Shown one piece after another: positions 31,801 through 43,232 of a stretch of DNA of 64,000 nt (positions within the stretch are counted from its first letter, which is position 1; each line of letters opens with the position of its first letter). The notes beneath the pieces are model-generated. The model worked only from the letters and a program-made list of their open reading frames with translations. It was not told the origin of the DNA and made no database searches. The DNA is taken from NCBI GenBank assembly GCA_031216915.1, contig CM062296.1, positions 663,463,838 through 663,527,837 on the forward strand. The letters run 5' to 3'. Source of the stretch: Pictodentalium vernedei (Eukaryota > Mollusca > Scaphopoda > Dentaliida > Dentaliidae). The translations under genes and the position numbers were made by a program.

Positions 31801-33712
31801 GTCCCTGGGTTCATATTTGGGCTCACTGTGGAAGCCCAAATGATAACTTAGTTCAAAATGAGGAATTTTCTTTAAACATCTTCTCCAGATCCTGCAGTCA
31901 GAATGCTTTTGATATTTGGTATGCAGCATCCTTAGGAGGGTAAGATTCAAGTTTGTTCAAGCCATGTCCCTAGGTCCGTATTTGGGCTCACTGTGGGGGC
32001 TCGAATTGTAACTTAGTTCAGAATGAGGAATTTTCTTAAAAAATCTTCTTCAGATCCAACAGTCGGAATGTATTGATATTTGGTGTGCAGAATCCTTAGG
32101 AGGGGGGGGGGGGGAGGAGATTCAAGTTTGTTAAAGCCAAGTTCCTGGGTTCATATTTGGGCTCCCTGTAGGAGCCTGAATTTTAACTTAGTTCAATATG
32201 AGGAATTTTTCTTTAAAAATCTTCTTCTTCCGATTCAGCAGTCGGAATGTTTTGATATTTGGCGTGCAGCATCCTTAGGGGGGTGAGATTCAAGTTTGTT
32301 CAAGTCAAGTCCCTGGGTTCATATTTGGGTTCACTGTGGAAGCCCGAATGATAACTTAGTTCAAAATGAGGAATTTTCTTTAAACATTTTCTTCTTCAGA
32401 TCCCGCAGTCAGAATGCTTTTGATATTTGGTATGCAGCATCCTTAGGGGGGTAAGATTCAAGTTTGTTCAAGCCATGTCCCTAGGTCCATATTTGGGCTC
32501 ACTGTGGGGGCTCGAATTATAACTTAGTTCAAAATGAGGAATTTTCTTTAAAAATCTTCTTCAGATCCAACAGTCGGAATGTTTTGATATTTGGTGTGCA
32601 GCATCCTTAGGGGGGTGAGATTCAAGTTGTTAAAGCTGAGTCCCTGGGTTCATATTAGGGATCCCTGTGGGAGCCGAATTATAACTTAGTTCAATATGAG
32701 GAATTTTTCTTTAAATATCTTCTTCTTCCGATTCAGCAGTCGGAATGTTTTGATATTTGGCATGCAGCATCCTCAGGGGGTTGAGATTCATGTTTGTTCA
32801 AGCCAAGTCCCTGGGTTCATATTTGGGCTCACTGTGGATGCCCAAATGATAACTTAGTTCAAAATGAGGAATTTTCTTTAAACATCTTCTTCAGATCCAG
32901 CAGTCCGAATGCTTTTGATATTTGGTATGCAGCATCCTTAGGGGGTAAGATTCAAGTTTGTTCAAGCCATGTCCCTAGGTCCATATTTGGGCTCACTGTG
33001 GGAGCTTGAATTGTAACTTAGTTCAAAATGAGGAAGTTTCTTAAAAAATCTTCTTCAGATCCAGCAGTCAGAATGTTTTGATATTTGGTGTGCAGCATCC
33101 TTAGGGTGAGGTGAGATTCAAGCTTGTTAAAGCCAAGTCCCTGGGTTCATATTTGGGCTCCCTGTAGGAGCCCGAATTTTAACTTAGTTCAATATGAGGA
33201 ATTTTTCTTTAAAAATCTTCTTCCGATTCAGCAGTTGGAATGTTTTGATATTTCGCATGCAGCATCCTTAGGGGGGTGAGATTCAAGTGTGTTCAAGCCA
33301 AGTCCCTGGGTTCATATTTGGGTTCACTGTGGAAGCCCGAATGATAACTTAGTTCAAAATGAGGAATTTTCTTTAAACATCTTCTTCTTCAGATCCCGCT
33401 GTCAGAATGCTTTTGGTATTTGGTATGCAGCATCCTTAGGGGGGTAAGATTCAAGTTTGTTCAAACCATGCCCCTAGGTCCATATTTGGGCTGACTGTGG
33501 GGGCTCGAATTATAACTTAGTTCAATATGAGGAATATTAATCTTTAAAAATCCTTTTTTTTTTAGATCCACTGGTCAGGATCTTTGGATATTTGGTATAA
33601 GCTTTTCTTAGGAGGGGCAGATGCAACTTGTTGAAATCAGTTCCCTGGGTTGATATTTAGTCTACCTTGTCAGGTGAGCGCCCTCAGGTCCCCTGAGGCC
33701 TCTTGTTTCAAT
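28822..33712. repeat. 4.9-kb element with ~28 tandem copies of a ~165-bp unit
   Basis: The unit is marked by 'catatttgggctcactgtgg', 'taacttagttcaaaatgagg', 'ttgatatttgg' and 'gcatccttaggggg'. I count about 28 occurrences of the first marker between 29186 and 33645, mean spacing about 165 bp. The array sits between 'ttagctcaccgaagggagct' at the left and 'caggtgagcgccctcagg' at the right, a weak inverted pair that resembles the AGCTCACC-type foldback elements of invertebrate genomes. Open frames of 60-124 codons inside are by-products of the repeat: the unit is not a multiple of three and the frames do not persist. Confidence 0.85.
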
Positions 33713-33811
33713 AAATCTGAGATGCATCATCAAATCCATCTGAATGAACAACATAAGGTACAGTGTAAAAAGTGTGTTAATTTTATTTTAAAAAGAAACG
33801 TTCTTTTCCAG

Positions 33812-33992
33812 ATTTCTGGATAAAATATATTGTTTGTCAAGTGCAGAAGCCTTAGAGAAATTTATGAAGAACCCTAGACCATATTTGTTACCACCACAGC
33901 CTAGACCACCTTGTAAGTTATCTGTTTTGGGACCACCATTGTCTGGAAAAACTACATTATGTCATCAGTTGGCACAGAAATATGGAGCAAAG
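33812..33992 (+). CDS. AK9: Adenylate kinase 9, internal exon B (P-loop)
   Basis: Exon of 181 bp that opens a nucleotide kinase domain. The first base completes the codon left by exon A (gc|a), then FLDKIYCLSSAEALEKF, MKNPRPYLLPPQPRPPCK, and the Walker A/P-loop GPPLSGKT followed by TLCHQLAQKYGAK. The P-loop binds the phosphates of the nucleoside triphosphate. The acceptor is 'ttcttttccag' ending at 33811 and the donor is 'aag|gtttgtgc' at 33993. It ends in phase 0. The P-loop lysine and threonine are intact and there is no stop in frame, so the exon looks functional. The proline-rich linker before the P-loop is characteristic of AK9 and separates it from single-domain adenylate kinases. Confidence 0.93.
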
Positions 33993-34240
33993 GTTTGTGC
34001 ATATTGTATCTCTTTTCAACTTTTTACTTCATTAAATATCTGTTATTCATATTTTCCTTCTTCATGCCCCACATTGTTTTTTATCAATTTTACATGTGGC
34101 ATTGAAGAGCATTATTTATGAGCCCATCTATACAAACAGGGAATGAAGGTTTTATAATTGCTCTTCTGATTTATTTAGGCAAATTCTGCATTCCATTTAG
34201 TTATTTTTAGTATGCTGTTGATTGTCAAAGCCCTGGATGC
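33993..34240. other. AK9 intron, no feature seen
   Basis: The open frame continues past the donor to a stop near 34119, but residues after GAK-V do not match the family. Treated as intron. Confidence 0.55.
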
Positions 34241-34564
34241 TTAACCCATAACTGGTTGAGTGCGAGAAGCCACATTCATGGTTCTATTGAAAAGTGCTGG
34301 AAGCCACTTCAGTGGCTTTACACTGTATGCATTAGCTTGATGTCTGCTCAGCAGTAGAGGAAACTTTTTTAAATGAAATTGTTTGGTTGCAATTTATTGG
34401 AGAATGCCCTGTGGCACACTCCAATAAATTGTAACAAAACAATTATTTTTCAACCAAATATTGATAAACTAAGGGTACTCTTCCTGATAACATGGTATCT
34501 TTGAAAAAAATACCCATGTTTCAAATCACCTTTGAAAAGTAATTTAGCACTCAACGAGTTAAGA
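34241..34564. mobile_element. 322-bp foldback MITE (TTAACCCATAACTGGTTGAGTGC)
   Basis: Left end 'ttaacccataactggttgag' and right end 'gcactcaacgagttaa' are inverted, with internal pairing of 'ggagaatgcc' and nearby segments. The flanking TTAA is part of both ends. It is the intact relative of the copy at 28104. Confidence 0.7.
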
Positions 34565-35275
34565 CCCTGGAAGTTTTTATACAATTTTTGCCATCCTTTG
34601 ACAGTTTTCACCCTGTGACTTTGCAATTGTTACCAGGCAAGTATTGGCTTCCTATACAGGAAGTCAAGACTTGGCTAGAACAATTGCCAAGGTACTTTGA
34701 ATGTCACTTGCAAGTTTACTCCAATATTGTATGTTAGGGCAACTATACTGTTGTAGAAAAAATGATTGAAATCGGAATAAGGCCTTTAAAATTTAATTAT
34801 CTTTAAACAATTTTTTTTCTTACTTTTTTACCAAATAAATAATTGGGTGAATCACAATGGAAATATGCACAGATTTCACCATTCAGATTTTGTTATTGTT
34901 TTCAAAACCACAGCTTTGGAAGAAATTTCTACAAATTTTCTGTATATAGCAGACATGTCTGGGAGATGGAGGCAAGTGCAATTGTGTACCCACCAGTACA
35001 TGCAAATTGCAATTAAAAAGAGCAAACTATCACACCCACACAAAATGTTGATAGTATTCCTTTAACTGTACTCTTGAACATAATGTACCACAGAACAACA
35101 GCAATAGAACAAACCCATAATATGTACATATACAATATTTTTTATGTAAATGTAAAACAACTGAATTGATTGGCTGGTAAAGTTAAAGCAGTCTTCTTTT
35201 ACCCAATTCAGTTTATTGTTTTTGTGATACAAAAAACACCTGTGCTTTGATATAGTTCTATGAAAATGATGGAAA
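34565..35275. other. AK9 intron, no feature seen
   Basis: AT-rich sequence without a recognised repeat, hairpin or exon. The 72-codon frame at 34847-35065 has no family resemblance. Confidence 0.45.
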
Positions 35276-35313
35276 GTTAAAAAATTTATAGTAATTTATA
35301 TATTTTTTATACT

Positions 35314-35502
35314 TACCAATGACCCAGACTTAGCTGGTGCTAACTCTCAAATATCTAGGGCCAAACACAAATTTTGCCCCCCAATCCCCAAAATTTGCAT
35401 CAAAAACCGAAAATTACATGTCCTATATGGTCCTTCATACTTTTACTCCACTGCGCATGTGCAGTGTCAAGGAGGTCTCGAAATTGGCGCAATTATCATT
35501 CT
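35314..35502 (-). repeat. DIRS-4 right ITR (minus-strand orientation)
   Basis: Pairs with 42270-42458. The palindrome here carries one change ('gcgcatgtgcag'). Confidence 0.88.
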
Positions 35503-35577
35503 TACAACCAGTGCCTGGTAAGCGTTATGTACTCAGCGGGGAGGTATGAGTTCCCAACTCATGGGAGGGCCATCCCC

Positions 35578-35666
35578 GTCTGGGTCATTGGTAAGTATAA
35601 AAAATATATAAATTACTATAAATTTTTTAACATTTTTATACTGTACCAATGACCCAGACTTAGCTG
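35578..35666 (-). repeat. DIRS-4 ICR
   Basis: Joint 'ttaac|attttt' at 35631|35632, as in every other copy, even though this copy is diverged. Confidence 0.92.
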
Positions 35667-36140
35667 AATAGAAAAAAGGCTGGAGGGCCTAGGACATAAA
35701 GGAAAATCCAATAGGCTCAACTACATATAACAGAATTATCCCCTTGAGGAGAAAAGGAGAAATAGGCTTTACATGTATCTTTCTTATTTGCATCAAAAAA
35801 GAAAGCCACAACACCATTTTGTAATTGAGCACAATAACATCAATGATCTCTATTAACATCCAGTATAACCCGTTATACTAATTATTTTTAAAGGAAGTCC
35901 AGAGAAATGAGACTCTTTATACTCATTAAAAGTGTCCGAGGATTGTATATTAATGCCCGTATGAGATGTGACATATACAAATGCTTCACACCGAGTTACA
36001 CTTTAAAAATATTACATGGATGAGTTAACATTAGCTTTACACTTTAAAACCATCCCGGCACTGATTCAGAATTACTGACTCCAGAGGAGGTATTCCCTTG
36101 CTTTTCACTATAAAGCAGGAGACCTAAGGGAACACATCCC

Positions 36141-36161
36141 GCCCCCCCCCCCCTTCCCCTT
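36141..36161 (-). other. Purine tract of DIRS-4
   Basis: C run on the + strand (G run on the element strand) at the place equivalent to 7824-7858. Confidence 0.55.
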
Positions 36162-36224
36162 GCCCTGGATCAAATACCCCAGAGCGAAGAGGACAGCAGG
36201 ACAGAGTCACTGCCGGAACAGAAA

Positions 36225-37174
36225 GCCTGCATAACTATAGTTGCAACTGTTTAGTGGACGACATTCTGAGCAACGGACCTAAACAAAGCAGATCTCCAGA
36301 AATGGACTCAATATTTCTAAGATAAAAATTCGTGAAAGTGGAAGGCTGAGACCAATATGCAGCCTTCCTTAGATCTGTAATAGCGACACTATTAGCGTAA
36401 GCCCAAGATGTAGATAGAGCTCTTACTTCATGAGCTAAAATCTTAAGCACAGACTGCTGAGTTGAAGATAATTTAACATAAGCAGTACGGATAGTTAATT
36501 GAATCCACATAGCAATAGAATGGATCGAAATGTGGAGGAAGCTTCCACAGCATGTCCCACAACAGACACCTGAGTAGATTTATCTACGATCTCTGTGGAG
36601 ACAGAGATGCTACCAACAGAATATTGCATTAAGATTGTTTTATCTTGAGCAATATCTGCTGAATCAACAGTGCTGGAGGATATGCATATCCTATCATTCC
36701 GTCCCACGAGATCGATAGAGTGTCTACTGCAAACGCTCCAGGATCCGGACATGGTGACACATACGTCTGCAACTGATTGTTGAGATGCGTCGCAAATAAG
36801 TCTATCATTGGCCGCTCCCATTGGTAGCAAATCTGATTGAATACTCATTTGTTGAGAGTCCATTCTGATAGCAACAAGCGACCCCTCTGTGAAAGGGAGT
36901 CCACTAATACGTTCAGATGACTCAGAATATGAGGGACCGATAGGAGAACATGATGTTCTAGTACAAACAGAAGGATTCTTTCTGTTAAATTGAATAACGG
37001 AATGGAATGAGTGCCTCCCTAGTTCCGAATATACGCTACTAACATCGCAGTGTTGGACAGAATTTGCACGTGTGCATTCTGAATAACGTTCATCCAATGA
37101 TGTAGCAACCCAAATTGACATCAGTTCTTTGATGTTTATGTGCTTGATTAGGAACTGCGGATCCCAAAGACCCT
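36225..37174 (-). pseudogene. RNase H and tyrosine recombinase remnant of DIRS-4
   Basis: RNase H pieces: VQILSNTAMLVAYIRN and GGTHSIPLFNLTERIL, then WERPMIDLFATHLNNQLQTY, in the frame shifts of 36495-37121. The YR catalytic end is the best preserved in the window: in the open stretch 36510-36235, residues 26-30 are AHEVR (HxxR: H27, R30), followed by ALSTSWAYANSV and the nucleophile context TFTNFYLRNI with Tyr at residue 63. The HxxR and Tyr are two of the YR signature positions. The YR core-binding part between RNase H and the tail is deleted: RNase H/linker 'HFDPF' runs into 'SIAMWIQLT', so the copy cannot recombine by itself. Confidence 0.85.
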
Positions 37175-37591
37175 GGCAGCTTGTTTATCCAGCTCAGGGC
37201 TCAGGGCTATGACTGGACGGAAGGAGCCATCTGGTTTCGAACCAGAAAAAGATGGCTGTAGAAACCTGGAGATTCCTGGTTTTCTACGACCTCTATCACG
37301 ATCTTCTCCAGAAGAGACTGGACTTCTGATAGAAGCAAGCCTCTATTCTACAGATTTGCCGGAAGCATGTGTCCATCTTGGACTTCGAGTTAACGGAGGT
37401 TTTCCTTTGAAGGACAGTTTTAGTCCTTCCGAAATCACCCCTCGAACCCAACGGTCGACCGTAATCGACTCCCAATTGGTTGAGAAACTTGACAGTCTTC
37501 CGCCCACTGGAACATGATAGAGGTTTATACCATCACCTCCTGGACCTGCGAGGCTTGTGGAAGGAGAAACCACGTCCTCCACGGCCCGCAC
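37175..37591 (-). pseudogene. Reverse transcriptase N-terminal fragment of DIRS-4
   Basis: Minus-strand VGGRLSSFSTNWESIT, DRWVRGVISEGLKLSF and KPPLTRSP match the conserved start of DIRS-type RTs (GGRL..F...W..I..D.WV). A further piece, SGSKPDGSFRPVIALSPEL, matches the K.DG..RPV motif of RT block 2. The rest of the palm, including the YXDD catalytic box, is deleted: the sequence jumps to the RNase H segment near 37165. This is the only RT palm sequence in any of the six copies. Confidence 0.85.
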
Positions 37592-40500
37592 CTAGCCCCG
37601 TCGAACTAGGGGCATCTGAACGGTTGTCTCGGCCAGTATTACAGCCCCTACCTGATTCGCTACCCTGACGGTCTCTAGAGTAAGACCTAGAGGACGCATA
37701 GGAACCTCGATAGGAACCTCCCTTGGACGTATTCGCCCCAGAAGTGCCTGTCCTACTCTTCTCTGCTGAATCCGACTTTTTGGAAGCAGATTTGAATAGC
37801 AGAGAAGCTTTCTTAGTTATCTGATCATAGATTGCAGAAAGCTTGCCATCGTAGAGAAGCTCTCCGGAGACCAGAGCGACTCTGAGAGAGTTTTTATACC
37901 ACCCACTTGAAAAGTGGGCGGTATATAGCATTCATGGTGTCCGTACTTCCGTACTTACGTACTTCCGTACATCCGTACTTCCGTACGTCCGTACATCCGT
38001 GACGCTTTGGGGGTACACATCTGCTATCCGCTACTCCTCTTAAACCAGTGGGTGGATTTCATTGAAACTTACAGGCATTCTTTTCTATACATTATAGATG
38101 TGCACCTCCTATTTTGCTTTCAGGTATTTTTATTTTTTACTCTTTCCCAAAGGGCGAAATGAACTTAGCCAAATTGTTGTGATGCTTTAGGGGGGTACAC
38201 TCCTGCTATCCGCTACTCCTCTTATACCAGTGGGCGAATTTCATTGAAACTCTCAGACCTTCTTTTATATACATTATAGATGTGCACCTTCTATTCTGCT
38301 TTCAGGTATTTTTATTTTTATTTTTTTTTTTGTGGGGGGGGGGGGGGGTGGGGGTGGGGGGTACACATCTGCTATCCACAACTCCTCTTCAACCAGTGAA
38401 CGGATTTCATTGAAACTCTCAGACATTCTTTTACATACATTGAAGATGTGCACCTCCTATTTTGTTTTCAGATATTTTCTTTTTTACAGTTTCCCATATT
38501 GAAAAGTGAACTTGTCAAATTCAATTGACATACTGTACAGATCTGCTATCTGCAACTCCTCTTAAACCATTGAACAGATTTCATTGAAACTTTCAGACAT
38601 TCTTTTACATATATTGAAGATGTGCACCTCCTGTTTTGTTTTCAGATATTTTCATTTTTAGGGTTTCTCATATTTAAAAATGGGCTTTGTCAATTCAAGC
38701 TTGCGTGGGAGGGTTGTTGACATTTGCTATCCACGACCTCCTTTAAACTAGTGAATGGATTTCAATGAAACCTTCGAACATTGGTGTCAGTCTTTGTGCC
38801 CTCTACATTAAACACTCTTTTACTGTTGTAAAATGTTTCTTGGTGGGAGTGGGTGGTATCATTTAGTGAGCAGTGCTCACAGTTTTTCTAGTTCACCTTA
38901 CTATCCACGCGCGTGGATGTAGCTAAGGCCGCGTCACTGCTAACCAACTCCAGATTTGCCACTGAAAGGGCGGAGTTATACGTGGAGAATGCTATGGCCC
39001 TCGAAAGAACTCTTAAGGAGGTTTGTACATCCTGGAATTCTTTTCCTTCGTGACGTAATGATAAAGCTCTGGTAAGGTGATCTGCGTACGATAATGCATC
39101 TAAGCTAGCCCTGTTAGAAGATATTGTCATTATCAACGTCGTGGTTGGAATTGACATAGACGATGGTATAGACAATTCAAGGTCTTCGGCCTGGTGGTCT
39201 AGATGCAGAGGAACTCTCAGAATGCTCCGTCCTGCCATTTCGAATAATTCCTTGAATTGATGAAAGGCAGATGGAGAGGATTTGCCGATAAGAAACCGGA
39301 CCTGCCCGTTTTAGTAGCAAGTTTATATATATAGCGTCATTCAATAGTTCAAATGTCCGTGAGACATTTCTTGACTGAGTCGGAAACTCAGGGACGATGT
39401 CCCTAAACTGATTAAAGAATTCTGTGACCAGTGGCGCTATCAGTCTCTTATCCGGCAACGCAGCATTTTGGTCCGGAGGAACAACGTCAGGAAGATAATG
39501 CCGGATGAACTCTACAGCAATTTTATGTTGTTCCGAAAGGGAAAATTTCAACTCCTCCGTATCCCTTTCGCCATCCTGTCGGACCACTTGTAATTCTTGG
39601 TCGTCCGTGCCTGAACCTGCAGTGGAACATACCGACCCAGCTTCCTCGGATAATTCCTGATCCGACAGAGTTTCTGTCGGTTGCTGGGATAGCACGTCCA
39701 TAACGGAGGCCTGCGGAGCTGCGGTCTTATGGGATTTAGCTGCTGGAAGCTCCTTGGACGTTGACTCCTGCATACTTCTTTTATGCGAACGTCCGGAGTA
39801 TGAAGGCCTCGTATCCTTGGCTACTGGATGGCGTGACCTGGTCGCCGTGGAATCCCTGGTCAGTGAGGTTGGCTGGATAAAATTGGTCACGTAGCCAAGG
39901 TACAGTTTTGTGTGCTGCCGTGAGGATGAGGAAGCCAATACAGCAGTCTCTCAGACTGTCTATATAATGGAGCGTCCCAAGCATCCGACTGAGGAACGTC
40001 TTGTACCACAACATCTGGGCCCAGATGTTGTACGAGAGAGGGACCTCTCTCGCTCGCAGCCCGGATGGACCTGGATGAGCTAGGAACCGGACTAATAGGC
40101 TTCCTCCGTACCAACCTCGTATCTGTCGTCACTGGGTGTGCACGTTGTATTTTTATAGTGCTTCCATCACCCAAATCTCCTTCCTGGACCGCAACGGACG
40201 AACCCGGCTGCCGAGCCATTCGATGAATGGTCGCACACTGGGCGAGCTAGCGGATGCCAAAGCCGTCGATCCTACTTGGGATTTCTTATGCAATTGACGT
40301 ATCTGCATGAGCACTATTGCCGCTAGCTCTTCATCGACTGTGACGATGGAAACACACTTTTCGAAGACATCATGGAAACAACATCTTGTTGTTGTTCCTC
40401 AGTGAGGCCTGTGGAGCCGCGGTCTTACGTAATTAGCTGTTGGAAGCTCCAGGGACGTTCATTCCTGCATTTATATAATATGCGAACGTCCCAACTGGAA

Positions 40501-41130
40501 AGGCCTTGTGTCCTTGGCTGGCGGATGGAGTGACCTGGTCGACGTTGATTCCCTGGTCGGCGAAGCAGGAGCTCCAGGCACGTTCATTCCTGCATTTATA
40601 TAATATGCGAATGACCCCTGGAAATCTGTGGTCACATAGCCAAGGTGCGGTCATGTGTGCTGACGTGAGGATGAGGAAGCCAATAGAACAGCCACATCGG
40701 ACTGTCTATGCAACAGAGCGTCCCGAGCAGGAGCAGTGGACGTATGCTCCAACTGATGAACGAACATACAACAACATCGCGGTGCAGATGTTGTTGTAAG
40801 AGAGAGGGGCCTCTCTCACTCGTGGTCTGGACAATCTAGCTACCGGACTGACAGGCTTCCTCTGTACTATCCTCGGATCCGTCGATGCTGGGTGTGCACG
40901 ATCAATGTTTATAGAGCTCGCATCACCCAAACTGCTTCCCTGGACCGCAACAGATGAACCCAGCTGTCGAGCCATTCGATGAATGGTCGCTATACCGGGT
41001 GGACTAGCGGACAATCAACACCTTCGATCCTACTAGGGACCTCTTCTGCAATTGTCATATTTCCATGAGCACTTAGCCGCTAGCCCTAATACTGCACCGA
41101 CGGAGACACATTTGTTGAAGAGATCACGGA
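37540..41130 (-). pseudogene. Degenerate gag-like ORF1 of DIRS-4
   Basis: The largest open stretch in the window is here: 253 codons at 39938-39177 (minus), with SSSRQHTKLYLGYVTNF, DVLSQQPTETLSDQELSEEA, a hydrophilic acidic middle, and FRDIVPEFPTQSRNVSRTFE. A second piece (39238-38888) begins MAGRSILRVPLHLD and a third (37890-37533) ends in a basic Gly/Ser/Arg-rich tail (GTSGANTSKGGSYRGSYAS; GRGGRGFSFHKPRRS), typical of nucleic-acid-binding gag ends. It is broken by frameshifts and by the foldback insertion at 37889-38887. The gag N-terminus is duplicated here too, in a more diverged form (about 40365-41130). Confidence 0.72.
37889..38887. mobile_element. 1-kb foldback element with internal tandem repeats, inserted in DIRS-4 gag
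   Basis: Other copies read 'gagagagttcttcacctta' (reverse strand) where DIRS-4 is split. The insert begins 'tttataccacccacttg' and ends '...gggtggtatcatttagtg', giving inverted 'ataccacccac/gtgggtggtat' ends. Inside are an 8-mer minisatellite 'tccgtact' (37939-37999) and about five copies of a 155-185-bp unit marked by 'tgctatccgctactcctctt' and 'gatttcattgaaact' (38023, 38208, 38362, 38533, 38719). Noncoding. Confidence 0.75.
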
Positions 41131-42269
41131 AAAATCACCCTGTTCTTGTTCTTTTTAAAAAGAGATTGATAAACTAGGGTGACCCTGCGGAGAGAGGACC
41201 GGAATGGACCCCTCACCGCTAACAATATACCGTGACAGACGTCTCGCAACGTTGTCATTCCAATCAGCACACACTGAGCAAGAATTAGTGCGAGTACATT
41301 GACTACAAGAAACACAATGGACATGAGAATCAGAGGAAGATTTCCTCTCATTACAATTGAACAGTATTTTTTCATCATGAAAAAATATAAACAGTCATAG
41401 TACTCGCACTAACCCTTGAAACAAAGATACATAACATAATATAATCCATTATAACATTTCGAAAAAATAATTTCAAAAAAAAAAAAAAAAATTTTGAAAA
41501 ATTTTTCAGAAGATCGCAAGTTCCCAATGGGAACAATGAGCCCAAATGGATAAAAAAAAAGCCTAAGTGTGGACAAAATATTGTAAAAGATTTTTAAAAA
41601 TTAATGCAACACTTCCGGACAATATTAATGTATCTGGCTATGAGCAGAGCTAATAGAAGACAAGTAATCACCATCAGAAGTAACCGTTGTCAACATAAGC
41701 AAAAGTGAACAGAAACTGGAAACATGACTCCAGGCACTGAATCCATGGCCCAAAATCAGTAACCAATTTAAACTCTATCCAATGTAAAACAGAGGCTTCC
41801 AGAGAAGAAACTGCAGTACATCAGATGGTAGATGCAGAAAACAATGCCTAAACACCCAAGGGTGTGGACGTAAACATGGGGAAAAAACAGAATAATAATT
41901 CTGTTACCAAGCCAAAACTCCCAAGAAATTTTAGTAAGAAAAAATTCCAAAATTATGCCAAAAGCATGGGAGAATAGCAAGGGGATTATTAAGGAAAGGG
42001 AGAGAGGAAACACTGAACAAACAATGGTAAGTTCATAGCCAGAATGACAACATAAGGCTCATGCCACGAAATTAAGGAACATGAAATAATTTCGTAAAAA
42101 TAATTATAAATTTCAGTCCTGAACACATTGTGCCACTGTTTCTTCCTCTCATCCTTTATTTCATCTTTAGATCCACCATTTCTTTCAAAATTATGTGTCT
42201 GGCATCATTTAAACTGAGATTTACAAGCACAAATATCAGTGACATGTTACTGATTTTAGGGCCAAACAA

Positions 42270-42458
42270 AGAATGCTAATTGCGCCAATATTGAGACCTC
42301 CTTGACACTGCGCATGCGCAGTGGAGTAAAAGTATGGAGGACCATATAGGACATGTAATTTTCGGTTTTTGATGCAAATTTTGGGGATTGTGGGGCAAAA
42401 TTTGTGTTTGGCCCTAGATATTTGGGAGTTATTACCAGCTAAGTCTGGGTCATTGGTA
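42270..42458 (-). repeat. DIRS-4 left ITR (minus-strand orientation)
   Basis: Pairs with 35314-35502 and contains an intact TGCGCATGCGCA core. Confidence 0.88.
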
Positions 42459-42470
42459 CAGTATAAAAAA

Positions 42471-43017
42471 TTCTTCTTTCCATGTTACTGAAATGGGAAT
42501 TTCAGGATACTTTCAGTCAACAAACAAAATCATGGCTGAAAAACATGAAAGTAACAAAGGCTTTCCACAAACATGCAGTTTAAGTCAGAAAATCATTGCC
42601 ATGAAAGGAAATTTGCTGGTATTTTGCGACTAACAATTGGCAGAAGCTGATTTAAAGTCCCACAAATGTCTTAGACAATATGAAACTTTATTTTGCAGCA
42701 TACACAAGTACAATAACAGTTTACAAGTAACAAATAACAATAAGTGTATACTGCATGGAAATGGCATAGCCGGAGAGGCTGTCTTCCTTCCACTCCCATA
42801 CACAAGATTTCTTGACATCAAAGCCTTTTTCTTTTATCTTCTCCTTTGGAGCCCCCGTGGGAACCCCGGGAAGTGAAGCAGTGCTTGTTTACTGTGGTAA
42901 ACAAGCTCTGTTTCACTGGTAAAATAGGACCCAGTCACTAATGCTTGGGGTGCAAGTCCTCTAAAATAGGCAACATGGGGTATAAACGATTGACTGACCT
43001 TGACTTTATCTCCATGT
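42471..43017. other. AK9 intron, no recognised feature
   Basis: A 79-codon + frame (42637-42876) has no domain I recognise. A short inverted pair 'tgcttgtttactgtgg/taaacaagc' lies at about 42881-42907. Otherwise nothing seen. Confidence 0.4.
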
Positions 43018-43079
43018 TGTGGTCATGATTAGCCATTGTGCAGAAGTATGTGACCTTAAACAACAATAAATAAATAAAT
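43018..43079 (+). repeat. SINE 3'-tail fragment
   Basis: 'gattagccattgtgcagaa', 'gtgaccttaaac' and '(aata)n' match the last ~60 bp of the SINE at 51091-51446. Head and body are absent. Confidence 0.7.
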
Positions 43080-43232
43080 CTCCTTTGGAAGGGGGGGGGG
43101 GAGGGGAGGGGGAAGACACCTAAAAAAAATAAAATGAAAAATCACCACCATGCACGGGCCTGGGCCGTTACACCAGTTTAACAAATTAATAATTTGAAAG
43201 TAGAAGTAATGGGTTTCAAAGATGAGATCCTT

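Larger units (their letters stand above)
35276..42470 (-). mobile_element. DIRS-4: minus-strand, most divergent DIRS copy
   Basis: 7,195 bp, inverted relative to the others. On the minus strand: left ITR 42270-42458, leader, gag (interrupted by a 1-kb foldback insertion), a Gly/Ser/Arg-rich gag tail, the start of RT, a deletion, RNase H, YR, C-rich (purine on minus) tract, ICR 35578-35666, right ITR 35314-35502. It retains the longest open stretches of the family and diverges clearly in the ITR (for example 'ggaggtctcgaaattg' against 'ggacgttccgaaattg'). Flanks on the minus strand are '...gaagaat' and 'tttccatc', again without duplication. Confidence 0.92.

Noticed and set aside
28822..33712. 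CRISPR-like regular spacing of repeats
   Set aside because: Units of ~165 bp are similar along their whole length with no unique spacers, in a eukaryotic intron. It is a tandem satellite.
37209..37517. 102-codon + strand open frame
   Set aside because: Shadow of the minus-strand RT/gag-tail fragment of DIRS-4.
42637..42876. 79-codon frame as a host gene or exon
   Set aside because: No domain, no convincing splice sites, and composition like the surrounding intron.
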